DNA of 64,000 bases from assembly GCA_015680685.1 (NCBI GenBank), contig MNCI01025042.1:1427232-1491231 (forward strand). Direction: 5' to 3'. This DNA comes from Gnetum montanum. Its lineage: Eukaryota; Streptophyta; Gnetopsida; Gnetales; Gnetaceae. The notes under the pieces are model-generated. The model was not told the DNA's origin and did no database searches. It saw nothing but the letters and a program-made list of their open reading frames with translations. Shown one piece after another: positions 33,622 through 47,700 of this stretch (positions are counted from its first letter, which is position 1; each line of letters begins with the position of its first letter). A program made the position numbers and the translations under genes.

Positions 33622-34794
33622 TAAAACACCACAAAATTTTGAGTCTTAGTATCGTGATTGCAAATTTGGCCAAGTGTCAAAACAATGGCACTTTACCCAA
33701 ATTTTCTAAGTGTTGAGTGTAGTTAGCTCCAACTACCATCTTTGCAAAAAAAAATATTTCTAATTATTGAGTTATGCATCCCATGCATAACATGGGGCAA
33801 GCATAGCAACTAGAGTTAGAAAATTTTTGAACTTTCTTGATTACCTCCACACTTAGAAAATTTTCTAAATTTTTCTTGTAGTCCCACCTACTGCATTACC
33901 ACGTGGAATCCAATTCGTGTTTTGCACTAACCCTAGCCCTGGATCCACAACGTTTTAACAGTTGGAATTCCAAAGAGGTTGGCACTCCTAGACAATTAGC
34001 ATTCCTAGATGGTTGGCATTCTTAGGTAGTTGGCATTCTCAAACGGTTGGCATTCCTTGGATGTGAGCATTTTTAGCACTTAGCATTTGGCATTCAGCAT
34101 TAAGCATCTTTGGGTGAACAAGATCCAGATGCATTGGCAGAGAGGTAGAGTTGCACATCACGACCCATTGTAGCCCCACCATAGCCTTTCAGGACATCAC
34201 AACCCATGATACATTGCAGCAGCCAACCTAGCAGGCATGGTTCATCATGACAAGTGCCAGACTTCACATCCCAACACCATCGAGACTGTGACTATGCTCC
34301 CACTATGCTTATTATACACTATGTATCTTTTAAGACCCTTTTGGAGTTAACTACACTCCCATTTGGGGAAGTGTTCCATTTCTCTCTCCCATTTCTAGCA
34401 TTTTTCTTTCATCGTTTCAAAATTTTTCATGTGTCATCACGTTGTACTATGCTCGGGCAGTAGTATTTACAGGTTGATTCTCTCGGTTTGGTCAAAACCC
34501 TTGGCTATGCTTACCCCCATTCCATGGCTACGCTCTACACTTAACACCGTGAAGCATTGCTTTGATACTTAACATCATTTTGTATTCTTTGCACTTACAT
34601 TTTAGCTAACCATGCCACCCCTCGATTATACCTACTACCCTAGTTGCAAATGACAATGTCCCTATTCAATCGACAAGACTATTTAGGGCACTCTACCTCT
34701 ATTTCCACTAAGGCCATTGTGTGGAGGTGGGGTTAAGTCTATGCATCCATTGATCCCTCAGTGATTCCAATCACTGATGTTTTTGGTCATTACA
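33622..34794 (+). repeat. 3' LTR of C
   Basis: Starts TAAAACACCACAAAA (TG decayed to TA), ends GGTCATTACA, 1,173 bp. The end region matches the B LTR. It keeps a single decayed dyad (near 34446) where B has a tandem series. Confidence 0.75.
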
Positions 34795-35205
34795 TTATTA
34801 GCTTCCTAGGGTAGCACAGGGGCATCAAGGTTGTAAACCAATCATCTAAATGTTAAATAGGCTTCTAAAGTGAAATTTGGAACCATCCACCCTTAGACTA
34901 CACTAGCCAATGTAGTTAAGGATGCCCTTAATGTGGATGGATAAAAAATATGTTATTATGGTTAAAAAATGTAAAATTACAATTAGCTGTAGGGTTTCAA
35001 GATTCTAGGCTTTCCCAATCAATTTTTAGATCACTTGGAGTACTGTGATGCTAGAGAAACTATTCTAGAACCTCAACCACGATGGAGCCATGTTGGCTAG
35101 CATTACTCTAGCCTCAATGTAGTTGCATCTAAATTTTAATTTTTGATGAGTTTTGATGGTGAATTGACCAAGTTTTTGAGTTCCTAGGGTTATTGATTCC
35201 TATAG
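34795..35205 (-). repeat. G spacer repeat block, between C and D
   Basis: Continues the block at 27540-28090: TTCCTAGGGT words at 34801 and 35181, ATGTTGGCTAGCAT near 35091, and 'ttttgatggtgaattgaccaa' near 35150. No coding signal. Confidence 0.5.
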
Positions 35206-36665
35206 TGGGACACCACAAAAGTTTGCATGTTGTAACCAATTTCCATCATGTAGCCTTCACCCCATGAGACCTAAGATAAAACTTTATCATAAATCTGAGG
35301 ATTGTGATCCATGGGATGCAATCTCACATGTTTCACACTTTTAGTGCTAAAAAATTCCTCATAAGTGGTTAAATCCTGATACCCAAAGTCAATAAAGGTC
35401 ACCTAGTATCTATATTTGGGCCTAGAGAGGTCAAAAATGTCTTTTGGGATGTCAAAAATGGAAATTTGATGGGTTTTATGGACAATATATACTTTTATAC
35501 ATTGGAAACACCTACAAGGGAAAATCTCACCTACCCCCAATGTGGAGGGATGGGGGTTTCCCCCTCAATATGGAAACTTCACCACCCAACATGGAGACTA
35601 CATGCATATCATGGAAACCTTTCCCCCTCAGTGTGGAAGTTTTCCCCTAGAATGGAGGCTCTACCCCTAGCATTAAAACTACATTTCCCCAACATGGAAG
35701 CAACATGAGCAAGATTTTCATACGCCAATGACTTCAAGGTTGACTAACGACTTCAACATGGAAGATTGAAGGCATAGGTAGAAGATTTATGTTTAGCATA
35801 GAAGGTGTGCCATGGTTACTATTTATAGTAAATGGAATGGCCATGGGGGTTTATCACTTACTATACATAGTAACTGCCCAAATTTGGGCATCCATCTCAC
35901 CTGTACGTGGTAGAAATTTGTAATAATTTGCAACCAATCTATCAATTAATTTGCACTAACAGTCATGGTCCAAAACCTATAAAATCAAAAATCCAACACC
36001 CTTTTTAGGTTCCACACTTTGTCAATTTAAATCACATAACAATCTTGGCATTTGAGAGCTCTTGCAACACTTGTAAATGTAGGTTATTAGAGCTTCACAG
36101 TATGGAATCCTTGTAGCCTTGTTACCCTCCTTAAGACTTTTGGTTTTTTGATTTCAATGTTATGTTTCTGGAATCCCCAACCCCTAGAATTGAGCAATTT
36201 ATTTTTGCCAAACTTCCCACTCTTTTCACCCTCAGTAGTGACCCAAGTTGCCAATCTAAAGTTGCAATAGAGGAGGTTCAAATGTAGCAGGAGTGGTTGA
36301 GCATCTAGATCATGCAATAGATTACATAAGCTTTAATAGGCTTTTAAAATTTGCATCAATGAATCCCCCTTTGATCTCTCATGGGCATTTCTTATACACA
36401 TTTATAAAACTCATTCTTTATTATTTTAAATAAAGTTTTAAAGTTTCATTTTTTGTGCAATATGTATTTGCTTTCTTCTTTTTAGATCTATAATTTTTGC
36501 ACATTATTTTCTCAACCCCTCATTTTTCATTTTGTAAGTCCCTGGGTGATCTTTTAGACTATTTATGACACCTCTAATTTCATCTTTCGAAGGCCCTGGG
36601 GATTCAAGGTTAAGGTTGCTATGCCAAATCTCTTCATTTTCCAGCGATTGACTTTTTTGGTTACA
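35206..36665 (+). repeat. 5' LTR of D
   Basis: Starts TGGGACACCACAAAA, ends TTTTTTGGTTACA, 1,460 bp. From about 35530 to 35705 it holds tandem units of roughly 20-30 bp around CCCAACATGGAGACT and variants (CTAGCATGGA in the 3' copy). Confidence 0.85.
35978..35984 (+). promoter_or_regulatory. Candidate TATA box of D LTR
   Basis: CCTATAAAATC, downstream of the tandem units. The 3' LTR has lost it. Confidence 0.5.
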
Positions 36666-36674
36666 ATATTATTT

Positions 36675-36693
36675 TGGTGGTAGAAGGAGGACC
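36675..36693 (+). other. Primer-binding site of D
   Basis: TGGTGGTAGAAGGAGGACC, nine bases after the LTR end, same signature as A and B. Confidence 0.65.
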
Positions 36694-37371
36694 TCCACCA
36701 AATTTATTCATAAAAAATCTATCTCCCCATTTCCAATGTTGCCATTTGAAAGCTTTTTCTAATTTTTTATAGCCAAAAATCTAAGAAACCAATGTTGCCC
36801 CTTCCCCCCTTGTAACAAAAACTGCAATGTAAAACTTGCAGGTAGTTGGATGTTAACTTTTCATAGCACCTATTGTGAATTTTTTAGCCTAAAAGAAACG
36901 TGGATACCTCTCCCTCCCTACCTCTTTTTGGTACTAATTTCTTTTATCTAGTTTCCAAAGCTAGTGGTTCAACCCTATTAGAAGCCATCAATTGGTAGCA
37001 TGCCAAAACGAGTTCCTAGTGAAAAACACCAACTTTCTACTTTGGTTTTTAACTCTGCCCCCCTCTCTCCCACATCAATGTTGAATTATAAAGGTATGAG
37101 ATTTACCCATCACATCCCATTCTTTACCCCCTACCATATCTAGTGTAGAGGTAGTTAGGAGGCCACCATGGATGAGGCTTGGTACCATTGTTCCTAGCCT
37201 TCTATTTTAAGTAAAGGGGTATACCCCCTTACCCCCCATTGACTATTTATAGTAAGTACCTAATTTTTGCCATTTTTTCTTATTTTGATGATTTTTTAAT
37301 TTCACTTGTTGGAATTTACTTCTATTTTTTCCTTTTATAGCCTATTTCAAGCCATTTTTAGCAAAAAAACC
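36694..37371 (+). other. D leader
   Basis: About 0.7 kb, similar in length to the A leader, without ORF support. Confidence 0.5.
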
Positions 37372-39980
37372 ATGTCTTTTCAGCAATCCATCAAGTTGTC
37401 TTTCACCTTCACTAGCAAAGGTTCGAGCCAACAAGCCATGATGATCTATTGCCCCAAAGACCTAGTTATTATTGAGTGTAGGAAATCTTTAAGGGTTAGA
37501 GGGAAAAGTCCTAACTTCATGGTCATAAATGAAGATTGATACAACTACATTTGTGCCAAAATGTAGGCTGGCATGTTGATGCCACATTTATAAGTAGAAT
37601 TCAAAAGGGAATTTGAACTCATTCATTATAATGGAAAAGAGTATATCCATTCCTTTTATGGACAAATACCTCTTAATAATATCTATGTTGGTATCCTAGC
37701 CCAATTAATTGAGTTGGAGGAGGAAGATGACAAGCGTAGCTTGGAGGAACAACAAGAAGAGGAGGATGAGTTTAGGACAAAATTTGAGCTTGAAAACATC
37801 CTAGAAGAATTATTCCAACAAACATCCCCCAGGGTCACAATGCCTTCCCCCAATGCCTTTTTTCTTCTCCATGTACATAGTGTTGTCATCTTCGAGTCCC
37901 TCCTACCCTATGATGGTTGATCCCACACCAGTCATAGCCATGTATTGAACTCAATCAATGACAAAACCAATGACCTATAACCCATCAATGTCAGTTGCCA
38001 CACAACCCCAATCTATCTAGCCATCAGTGGTGGTTTTCATTGCACAAACCCACTAACCACTTTTTTGGAGTCCAACATGGGATCCCAAGCAACTTAGGGG
38101 TCACATACCTCCTTTTTCCCATTTTTGTCTCAAATACTAGCATAAACATATTTTTCCTCATTTGGCCCACAAACTACAAAACTAATGCAACCACTTCCTT
38201 TCATCTTGTAACTAATAGTGAGGCCACAAGCCTCACAACAAACTCCATAGCCATATTTACAAGCCCCATAGCCAAAAAGGTCACCACAAGGCCTAGATTA
38301 GACCTTCCAAATGATCTAGGACCTAACCAAGAAGTTAAAGAGGCTTAAAGCCTCTACTTTTCAAAGTGTTAAGATTATGGATTTCTACCAGAATGATCCC
38401 ACCTATCTTATGATTCAAACCTTAGCACTTCCTCTTGGTGTTCTTATCCCCTATTTCAGCGAATACAATGGATAAGGTAACCCTAATGTTCATCTTATTA
38501 CCTTTGGCTTTGAGTGATTATTGTTGTAACTATAGCCTCATACTATCAGGAGGATCTTCCCTATGTTTTTGACAAGGAAAGCATTTGATTGGTACCATGC
38601 CTTACCCATAGGATCCCTATCCTCTCTTAAGAACTTGATAGTACAATACATTAACTACTTCAAGTACAACTTGAAGCTTGATACTATGCTTAACCAATTC
38701 ATGAAGGTCAAGTAGGGATCCCTTGAACTGGTGGAGAAGTTCATCCAATGATGGAATGATCTACTTAATGAGATATTGAAACCTATAGCTAAAACATACC
38801 TTTTGGCTATATTCAAGGGGGTGATTAATAACTTTATCAAGTCAAATCTCTATTACCTTGATCCATGGTCCCTTGGTCAAGCATTCTCCCAAATGAAGAA
38901 CATAGAGAATGCTACGGAGACTAGCCATGACCTAGCCTATGTAGCATACAAAAATTAACATACATGAAGGGACAAGGAGAAGGGCAACTATAACAACTTG
39001 GTTGTAGCAATTGTGACCAAAGAAACCAAGATCACTAACCAAGGGCCAAAGACCAATTATCCTAGGGCCCCTACCAATAACCATGATAACCAGTCATCAA
39101 CCTTTGGGGCCACTGCATTGATCACAACTAGGCCAAACTTTGAGTGGAAGGACCAAAGCAAGTACACTTACTTTTTAAGCCATCTGAGTTTCTAGATTAA
39201 TTGTTGAAGAGTGGGAGGATGCAATACAAGTAGATGATCAAAGTTTCTCAAGAGAAGCATGAGTAGCTATGTGAAATACCCAAGGATCACACATGAGCAA
39301 CAAAGGATGACCCTCAACTACCTAGGTACTTTAAACTAGAGCACTTTTTCCACTATCATTAACTACCTATTCATGATACATACTTTTGCCTCATGCTAAA
39401 GGATGACTTGTAGAAGATGATAGATAAAGAAGAGCTATTCTTGAATGCTTCCAACCTGATCTGACTGTAAAATCAGTTGATGCATGTGTACAAGGACCCA
39501 TTGAATGCTAATAATAGTCCTTATGTTGTTTCAAAATTTAATATTGATGAAAATAAAAGAATATTGAGTGAATTATTCATGATCTAGGTATTCCCTCATG
39601 ATGAAAGGGCCTATTTAGCTCCCACTAGTTCAAGATCCCCTTTTGTTGTGAGAGTATCATCATGGGTATCCCTAAGGAAACCTTTTGTCATCATGGTGCC
39701 CTAGCCTAACATAACCCAACCAACTGTAGCCTAATCAATTAACATGACCATACAATGACCTCCTATGGTGGCCAATGCTACTACCTCTTCTTGACAACCA
39801 ATAAGTGACAAGAAAAAGACTTCAACCAAGCAAACGAAGAAGCATAAGCAAAATCTTGGTGACAAGGGTTATAAGATGATAGTGGATCAGAAGGAAGTGG
39901 ATCCACCTAAGCCCACTCTCATATTGTCTATACTCATAACCTTCTTTGCCTAATTTTCTTCAATTAGCAAAGCATAAGAG
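37372..39980 (+). pseudogene. gag of D
   Basis: ATG at 37372. The N-terminal domain is related to A and C (YNYICAKM, a glutamate-rich LEEEDDKRSLEEQQEEED stretch). The capsid-like domain is at about 38370-38960 (DFYQNDPTYL, AFDWYHALP, YFKYNLKLD). A zinc-knuckle-like FHYH segment lies near 39350, followed by SPFVVRVS and KPFVIMVP repeats (39640-39710). Numerous stops. Confidence 0.75.
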
Positions 39981-40099
39981 GACCCCAAAATCCAAAACCA
40001 GAAAAAAGAGGAGAGGCCCTAACAACCTAAGACTGGTCCATATTTTGGGGCACATGAAGAAATTAAAGCACAATTGAGGTAACAAACCCATGAACAATG

Positions 40100-41075
40100 A
40101 TAGAAACTTCCTTAGTGTGATGGATCAAGGCAAATAATCACTCAAGCAAAAGAACATAGCTATGAGCTTATATGACCTAATCATGAATTCCACCACACAT
40201 CGTGAGGTGCTAATCAAAATATTGACTTCCATCCCCATTAGCAAGGACATTCCTTGCTAGTAAGGAATCTATCCATGCAATAATGGTTCCTTCCTCACCA
40301 AGGGAAATAAAGTAAATATCACTGGTGTTTTATGATAGTGAAATTAATTCCAATTCCCAAAATGATAAAGTGATTAGGACTCCTCTTTTCATTACAATTC
40401 GGATGAATTAGTTTAAGATGCATCAAGTGCATGTTGATGATGGAGTTACAAAAAACGTCATCCCATGCACCATCATTGAACACTTGGGCTTAACAAAGAA
40501 AATATAGCCTTCAAAAAGTACAACTCTCAAGTTCTTCAATGGATCAAGGGTTGCTATCAAGGTGTCTATCTCCTTGAACTTTGTCGTAGGTGAGTAATTC
40601 CCCACAACCACCAATTTCTTGGTGGTGGAGGAGATGTTAGGGTTTAACCTTATCTTGGAAAGACCTTGGTTGGCTCAATTATGAGCTATTTCTTCAACTA
40701 TCCATCAAGAAATTCACCTTCCTTATGAGGAAGGTGAAATCATCATTCACAATGATAGTGTGGTTCCCCTAGATATCAATAATGTGAACATAGAATAGGG
40801 GTCTAAAGTGGAGCGTTAGGGGGAAACTCCCAACCATGAAGTCCATCAACCCAAAATAAAGGAACAAGCTAAGAATAACAACGATGAGCAATGGGATGCA
40901 TCATGGGATTAACCCCCTATCAACATCATCAGCAAAGGGAATGATGAGCATAAACTTGTGTAGAAAAGGCCTTATAGATTTCCTAACCTTTCAAAGATTA
41001 GTAAAAGTATACATAAGAAACATGCACTCTTGCTCCTTCCATGTTGCACCCTTATGACCTTTATAACCATTTGAA
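40100..41075 (+). pseudogene. Protease of D
   Basis: VHVDDGVTKNVIP near 40430 (active-site VDDG), NLILERPWLAQL near 40650, then HQEIHLPYEEGEII as in A. Stops at several points; the last frame closes near 41075. Confidence 0.8.
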
Positions 41076-41309
41076 CTATAACCCAACCTAAGTTTTCTCT
41101 TTATTGACTAGTTATTACCTTTTTTTCCTATGTTTCATTCTACTTTTTATGAATATAGCCTAAAATTTTATTTTATTTTCATTTCCATTTGTTATAGCCT
41201 TATTCCTATCTTTATTTTCCTTTCTTAACATAACCTAAACTAAAAAACCATAAAAAATTTAAAACAAAAAATCACCAAAAAATATAAGTTTCTCTTCAAC
41301 CTTAGTTTT

Positions 41310-41480
41310 CAAAGACTTTAAACTAATAGCATGGCTGCCCATGGCCTTAAAATAGAAAAGATAATCACTTAACATGACCCTCAATGACCTAAAATTGGCA
41401 ACATAAGCACAATGCAACATGGCCCACAATGGCCTTAAACTAGCAAAACATCACAACTCGTGCATGCCATGGCCTAAAAC
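41310..41480 (+). repeat. Array after protease (D)
   Basis: Four to five units, e.g. CATGGCCTAAAACTAGCAAA and AATGGCCTTAAACTAGCAAA, 35-55 bp apart. Confidence 0.7.
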
Positions 41481-41798
41481 TAGCAAATGTCTCTTTTATT
41501 CTATTTACATTTAGCCTTTGAACACATCATTTAGTCATTTAATGTAATAACCAAAATCATCAATATAGCCATTTTCAATTTTTACATTGCCAAGAACAAT
41601 ATATAACAAAAAATGAAACAAAAAATTTTAAACTTAAAAAATATTTTTAATGTGCATTGCCATGGCCACATTGTATAGAAAAATGTCAAAAATAATAATA
41701 AATAATAATAGTCATCCATAATATAGTCTTGGCTAATAATATCCATCAACATAAAAAAATAATATAGCTAGCAAGCTAAAAGAGATAGATGAAGGATG

Positions 41799-44700
41799 CT
41801 AAGGGGCATCCAGAGGAGGGAGTGGTGGGTCATCTCCACCCTCACCACTGGGGCTACCAATATATCCTAATGCCTAAAATGCAATAATATATAGCCAATT
41901 AGTAACCAACAACCAAAAACTATAACTTTAATAAAATCATAACTCAAAACAAAACTAAAACATGGAATACATCAAACTTGCGGGGACTCTGACTCCATGA
42001 CTTTCAAGGATATATGTGGAAGGTCATCCTCCAAATGATGAAGAATCTGATTCTCTATAATATTGACCTAGTTAATATCTCCAAGATCAACACCAATGAG
42101 GATACTAGTCCTATCTACTACAATCCAAGTAGATGACTCCCAAGTAATAGTAGCTATAGAGGTATTACCTGCAATAGTAGTAATTTCAAGAGTAGGGAAT
42201 TTCTCTTCCATGAGAGTACTCTCAAAGAGCTGATAAGCACTCTCCACATAGATCCCCTAAATGAATAGCTCTCTCTTATGTCATTCAACTGACTCCTCTT
42301 TGAGCTACTTCAGGTAGGTCTCATGATTAGCCTTGTACTATTGCTTGTAGTCCTTTTGTGTCTTATCCCACTCTAGGACCCAAGTGCAAAGATATTTCCA
42401 ATCCTCAACCTTTTTGGAGATGAGGTCCATCTACATCTATTGCTCCACCATATGTTGTGAGAGTGCTAACTTGTCCTAGATGGCATGCTAGTATTGGGTC
42501 CATGTGATCTCCTTGGTCTACAATTCCCCTAAGTTTGCCACTTGGGCTTCCATAAAGGCCTTGCGATGCTAGAGTTTTTTATTACATCCTTGTACCATTG
42601 ATTTTTCTATCTTAAGGACATAACTTGCCCCCATAAGTATTTAATATACCTCTCTAGCTTCCATGAAGTTTTTGCAAATGGCATTGCTAGATTAGTAGTA
42701 GTCTTGTATAACTTCAAGGATACACTAGAGACATTGAGGGAAGCTTTGATAAGAAGTCAATATTTATGTCTTGGTTAGGATCCCACTCCATAGAGGGCAC
42801 TTCATAACCATAAAATGCAATCATAAAATAAAATACAACCATAAACATAGTTTACAACCTAAGATAGCCATAACATAAATACAACCTATGACACAGAAAA
42901 ATGACTAAAGCATAGAAAATAAAGTTCTTACCTATCTCAGGGGTAAGTTAGTGTAACCAATCGATCATGTCCTTATCCATCTTATGCATTAACTCCACCT
43001 TGTTCAGGACCTCTACCCATGTTTTTGCATGAAACTTAGGGGTAATAGCCTAAATTGATCGCTCAAGAACTACTATAAGAATAACAATGATCAAATCATT
43101 AAGATGAAAATCAAACTTAAAATAATAAGATATAATGAGAAGCATTAAGGCATGTGCATAATTGGCTCCTCCTCTTCTTCCTTTGGGATGACAATGGATG
43201 ATGTGACTAGTACTACCTCACTAAACATGACATCTAGGTCAATGTTGGCAAATCCTTTAACTTCATGCTACTATAAGAGTGCCTTCTCTACATACCTTTG
43301 TAACTACTCTAATACAATAGCTACACATCTCTATGCTTCCTCCTCCACAGCAACTTGGATTGTCCTGTCCTGACACTTGTCTACAACAATAACACATAGA
43401 AAACCAATTAGCACATGAAATCATAATGTAGCCATAAAATCTTAAAACATAGAATAACCAGAACATAGATAAAGCATACCTATGAGAACTTGATGTGATT
43501 CCTTAAGCTTAAACTTAAGCTTCTTTTGGATAGGTTGCTTTAACACTAGAAGTGCTTCCTCTATAGGCTCTTGAACTTGGCCCTAGCTTCCCCTTTAGCT
43601 TTTCTATGTCATTTCTTGGCTTCAGGATGCTCACTAGAATTGTGAGGAGCTCCTCCTTCATGCTATCAGGGGATTTGCATTGCCTAACACCAAGATCCTT
43701 AGTGGTAATAGATAGCGAAGCATCCATCTCATCTAGTGGGTTTTGGACCTACATGGTTGGATAAATGTGCTTTATCCAAGGCTTAGAAAGTTGGTTTGGA
43801 TCCTAGGAAACTAATTTCTCATTCCTCCACACCACTAGGAACTCCATGAACCCCTCCAGGAAACCTGAAAAGAATGCAAAATGCATGTACATTATCATAG
43901 ATATGTCATCATAGAGTTTGATAATCTCATCCTGAAGTCCAATAGCCAAACTAGCTACCAGTTGAATCTAATGCCATCCATCAGGATCCTCTTAAAGGTC
44001 TACCCCTACGTGATGTTGATTACCATTTTTGTGATAATAGTTTAGCAAACGCATGGGACATGAACAAAGAATATGGTGCCTTTGCCTCAAGGTTCATGAA
44101 GCTATCCACAGAAATCCCAGAGTGGCCAATGTTGGCACCAAGCCACTCCAAAAAATCCTCACGATGGCCCACTTACTTCACTATTCTAGTGGCAACCTTT
44201 CCCCTATCAGTGGGAATACTAAACAAGTTACAAAAGGTGCCCTCATCAATGGCTATGATAATCAGCATGCCTCGAATTATGGTGCTAAAACAATTAGCTT
44301 CTCTATTGAAGCAATGATGATGTGTAGCATCTCTACAGCGAGGATGGAAGGGATATCTATCATAAAAAGATCAAGAAAATCCACATGCTTAATGTTTTCT
44401 TGAATGAATCTAGGTTCTTTTCCCCTCAGCCACTTCTATGGTGGTATCACCTCACCAAACTTCAAGATGAGGGTATCCTCATGACATCTTCAAACTGATA
44501 AGGTGACATCAGTAGAGGTGGAAGGTCCTACAAGGCAACAACCAAGCATTTAGTATCAACATAGGTATGTTTAGTAACTAGTTAAAACAATAGAACACTT
44601 AAAACTTTAGTGACCATAAAACATTAGATGTTATAACTCTTATGTTTACCTTTCCTCTTCTTGCTTGGTGTGGTTTAAGCAGAGGTTCTAGCTACAAGGG

Positions 44701-47700
44701 TTTGATCCAAGGTGCTCTTGAAGCCAACTGACCAGTTTTGTATTGTCTTGTTGGCAACACACTTCTTGTAGATAGGATCAAATTTCCTAGTATATTCATC
44801 AAAGTCCCCTCTTAACTATTCATGCATAATAATTTTGATCTAGGGACCCTTGGTAAATACATCTAAGACAACTTGTGGCACCACCAATTTTTAATCACTA
44901 GTGATCAAGCCTTGATCATTGACCATATACTTGTAACAAATTAATAAAACCAATGAAGTTAGAAAAGGTAGTTTAGCCAATAAAATAAAAAACATAAAAA
45001 CACTATAACAATCATGTTTATCCCTATAGATGGCACATAGTGTTGGGTAGGTTTTGAAACAATGTGTGAAACCTATGTACCACCATTAGAGTATTGTTAA
45101 CATTATACTAACTATACTCTAGCATAGTCCAAATCTCCATGAGGTAGTGTGGGCTGATCATGTTTGCTATGTTCCCTATTGTCTTAGGTGTAGGATCATC
45201 AATAATGAACTTCGTGATCAAACCAAATGCCTGAGGCATTAGTGTTTAGTGTGATTATAGAATCACACTGAAATTCTAAAGGATGTAGGCAAGTAATTCC
45301 CTTATCCCTAGCCAGAATCACAGTGAGACCTTGTCCAAGGTCATATTAGGTAAAGGGGTATTGGCCTTAGGATGGCTAATGTAGCATAGAATGCCCACTA
45401 ACTCAAAAATGATAAGTATGGGCTTCAAGAAGACCTTACATGGAAAAGCAAAAAAATCATGATCGATTGAAATTTTGTAACAAGCTTGTAAAAACATCCT
45501 AGTTGGGGGTGAAATTAGCCCTTGTAAAAAGATCTAAGATGTTTATTTAAGTTTTTCTAAGAAATTCATGACAACACTATTACAACCTTTCATAGCCTTA
45601 TACATCATAGCCAAAACATGATAGCCTAGATAGCACATCAAATTAACACATAACCAAATTTAGAGTCTAAGAAATAGCCAATAGCATGAACATTACCAAA
45701 ATAGTAAAAATTTATTATAACCTTCAAAACCAAAATTTGAGCATTACAAACATTTTTAAGCATCCCCAAGGACATGGAAGTTGACAAGAGAGATTTCTAA
45801 ACACGTTAATAACATCCATCTCCAAAGGGGTAAAGTGCCTTAACCAAAACTTAGCATTATTAACATAGCCTAGGTTAAAAGTTCATTAAAAATTCATCCT
45901 AGATTTGATTTTAGTGATTTCACCATTAAAGGAATATTAAAATCATGATATTTTTAGCCATAGCCATTACATCTAGAAACACATAACCATATTCACATCA
46001 AACATAGCCAAAACTAGCAAAACTATAGTTGTCAACATTAACCCCCTTTCATGTAGTGTTGGAACAAAATTTATCAAAAAGTCATTTGAGCTCCAAATGG
46101 AGTAATTCCATAATTTTTGGAAAGTTCAATTGAGCTCTACACATCCATGCTTAAAAAAAATTTATAATCATTTCCATTTATTAAAAAAAAACTTCATTAA
46201 TTTGGATGAAAATCTGAAAACAACACAAAATCTTTTTGACACAATTTTAATAAAAAAAACTGTTAAAAATTCACTTCAAACTCAAATGGAATGATTCCAC
46301 CTCCATTGGAAAGTTGAAGCCAAGATCCAATAGCCATAACCCCTGCCATTATAAAGCTTAAATGTAGGGCTATAAACCTATACATCAAATTTTAAAAATT
46401 GATGAATCATGGTTTGCTAGGCCCCAATATTGGGTACATGATATCGTGGCCTGGATATGATATCATATATGTAATATCATGATTCCTATGTTAGCCTATA
46501 AATACAACACTCAAGTGAATAGCAAGGGGATTATTAGATAAGGAGAAGTTCTTTCCTTTTGGTAGTTTAGTTCAATTTCTTTCTTCCAAGTTAGTTATTC
46601 CTAGTGCATGGCCGCAGTGTGATGTTTGTAATTATATGGCACCTTTGTTTGAGTGTGACGTACTTGGACATGTGCATGACTGACAATAAAGATCAAGATT
46701 ACTTTCATCATTGTAGCATTCACTTAGATTAACTTCATTGTTTTAATTATTTAATTCCTTCTTTAGTTAACAATTGATTTATTGTTATTTACTTTTCTTG
46801 TCATTAAGCTGAATGTGTATGCTTTAATTAAGAGCTTTTAAGTGTGAATACTTGACACATCCAGCAGTAATACCACAAAGTCCAAGACATGTACGGATGG
46901 TTAAGGATAGATACCATTTCCATAGGCTAATTTAGACTTTTCTTCCATTATTAGTTTAATCAATTTATCCCTTCTATTATTAGGAGTAACGTAAAATTAG
47001 GACCACATCATATGCCTCACTCTGGACTAAACCATATATGACAAAGCTACTACTAGTCTAGGTGGGAAGATAACAAACTATGATCAACATATAAGTGTCT
47101 AGGTGCCACAACTAGTCCATTTGTAGAGTTCGATCAAATCACACATACACACTCATATTCATATGGTTGAGCATAGGGATACCTCACCACTCATCAAATA
47201 TGTAGCCATTTTTTAATAAAAAATACACAACATTGCTTGCTTTTCTCATACAAAAATCACCAAACTAAGCTCAAAATTCATAAAATCTAACTTAATATAG
47301 CCATAAAAATATCCAAAACAGCCAAAAAAATGAAACCCATTTGAAAATAAACTAAAATAATGGGGGTAGTATGTTTTTAGAATTAAATTTTGATGAACAT
47401 TAAAGCCTAGATCTGAGAAAAATGATCCTATTCCCAAATTTATGGAAAAAAGCATGAGAATAGCAAGCCTAATTTTAAAAACAAAATCTACCAAGGCCAA
47501 AACAATGAAAAAAAAACCCTAGAATTAATTATAAATACCTAAAATAAGAGGTATCATTTCATCAAAATTTCATTTCACCCCCTCTATCAGTGTAGATCTA
47601 GAAAAAATGGCTAGAAACTAATGGAAAAATGGATAGAATTGCCTACCTTGGGATAGCCATAGATGAAGCCTCGATGGAGATGGGTTTGGGGAGGTCATAT

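Larger units (their letters stand above)
28098..34794 (+). mobile_element. Element C, gag-protease only, no RT-integrase
   Basis: Internal parts are gag, protease, one TTAAACTAGCA array, 3' untranslated region, hairpin/polypurine tract and 3' LTR. There is no RT, RNase H or integrase. The 5' LTR is missing; the left end instead carries an inverted copy of part of gag. The left boundary is approximate. Confidence 0.7.

Noticed and set aside
44053-44403. Plus-strand ORFs of 85-116 codons in the D spacer
   Set aside because: They are on the opposite strand to exon 3 of the antisense gene, which has the better cross-element support.
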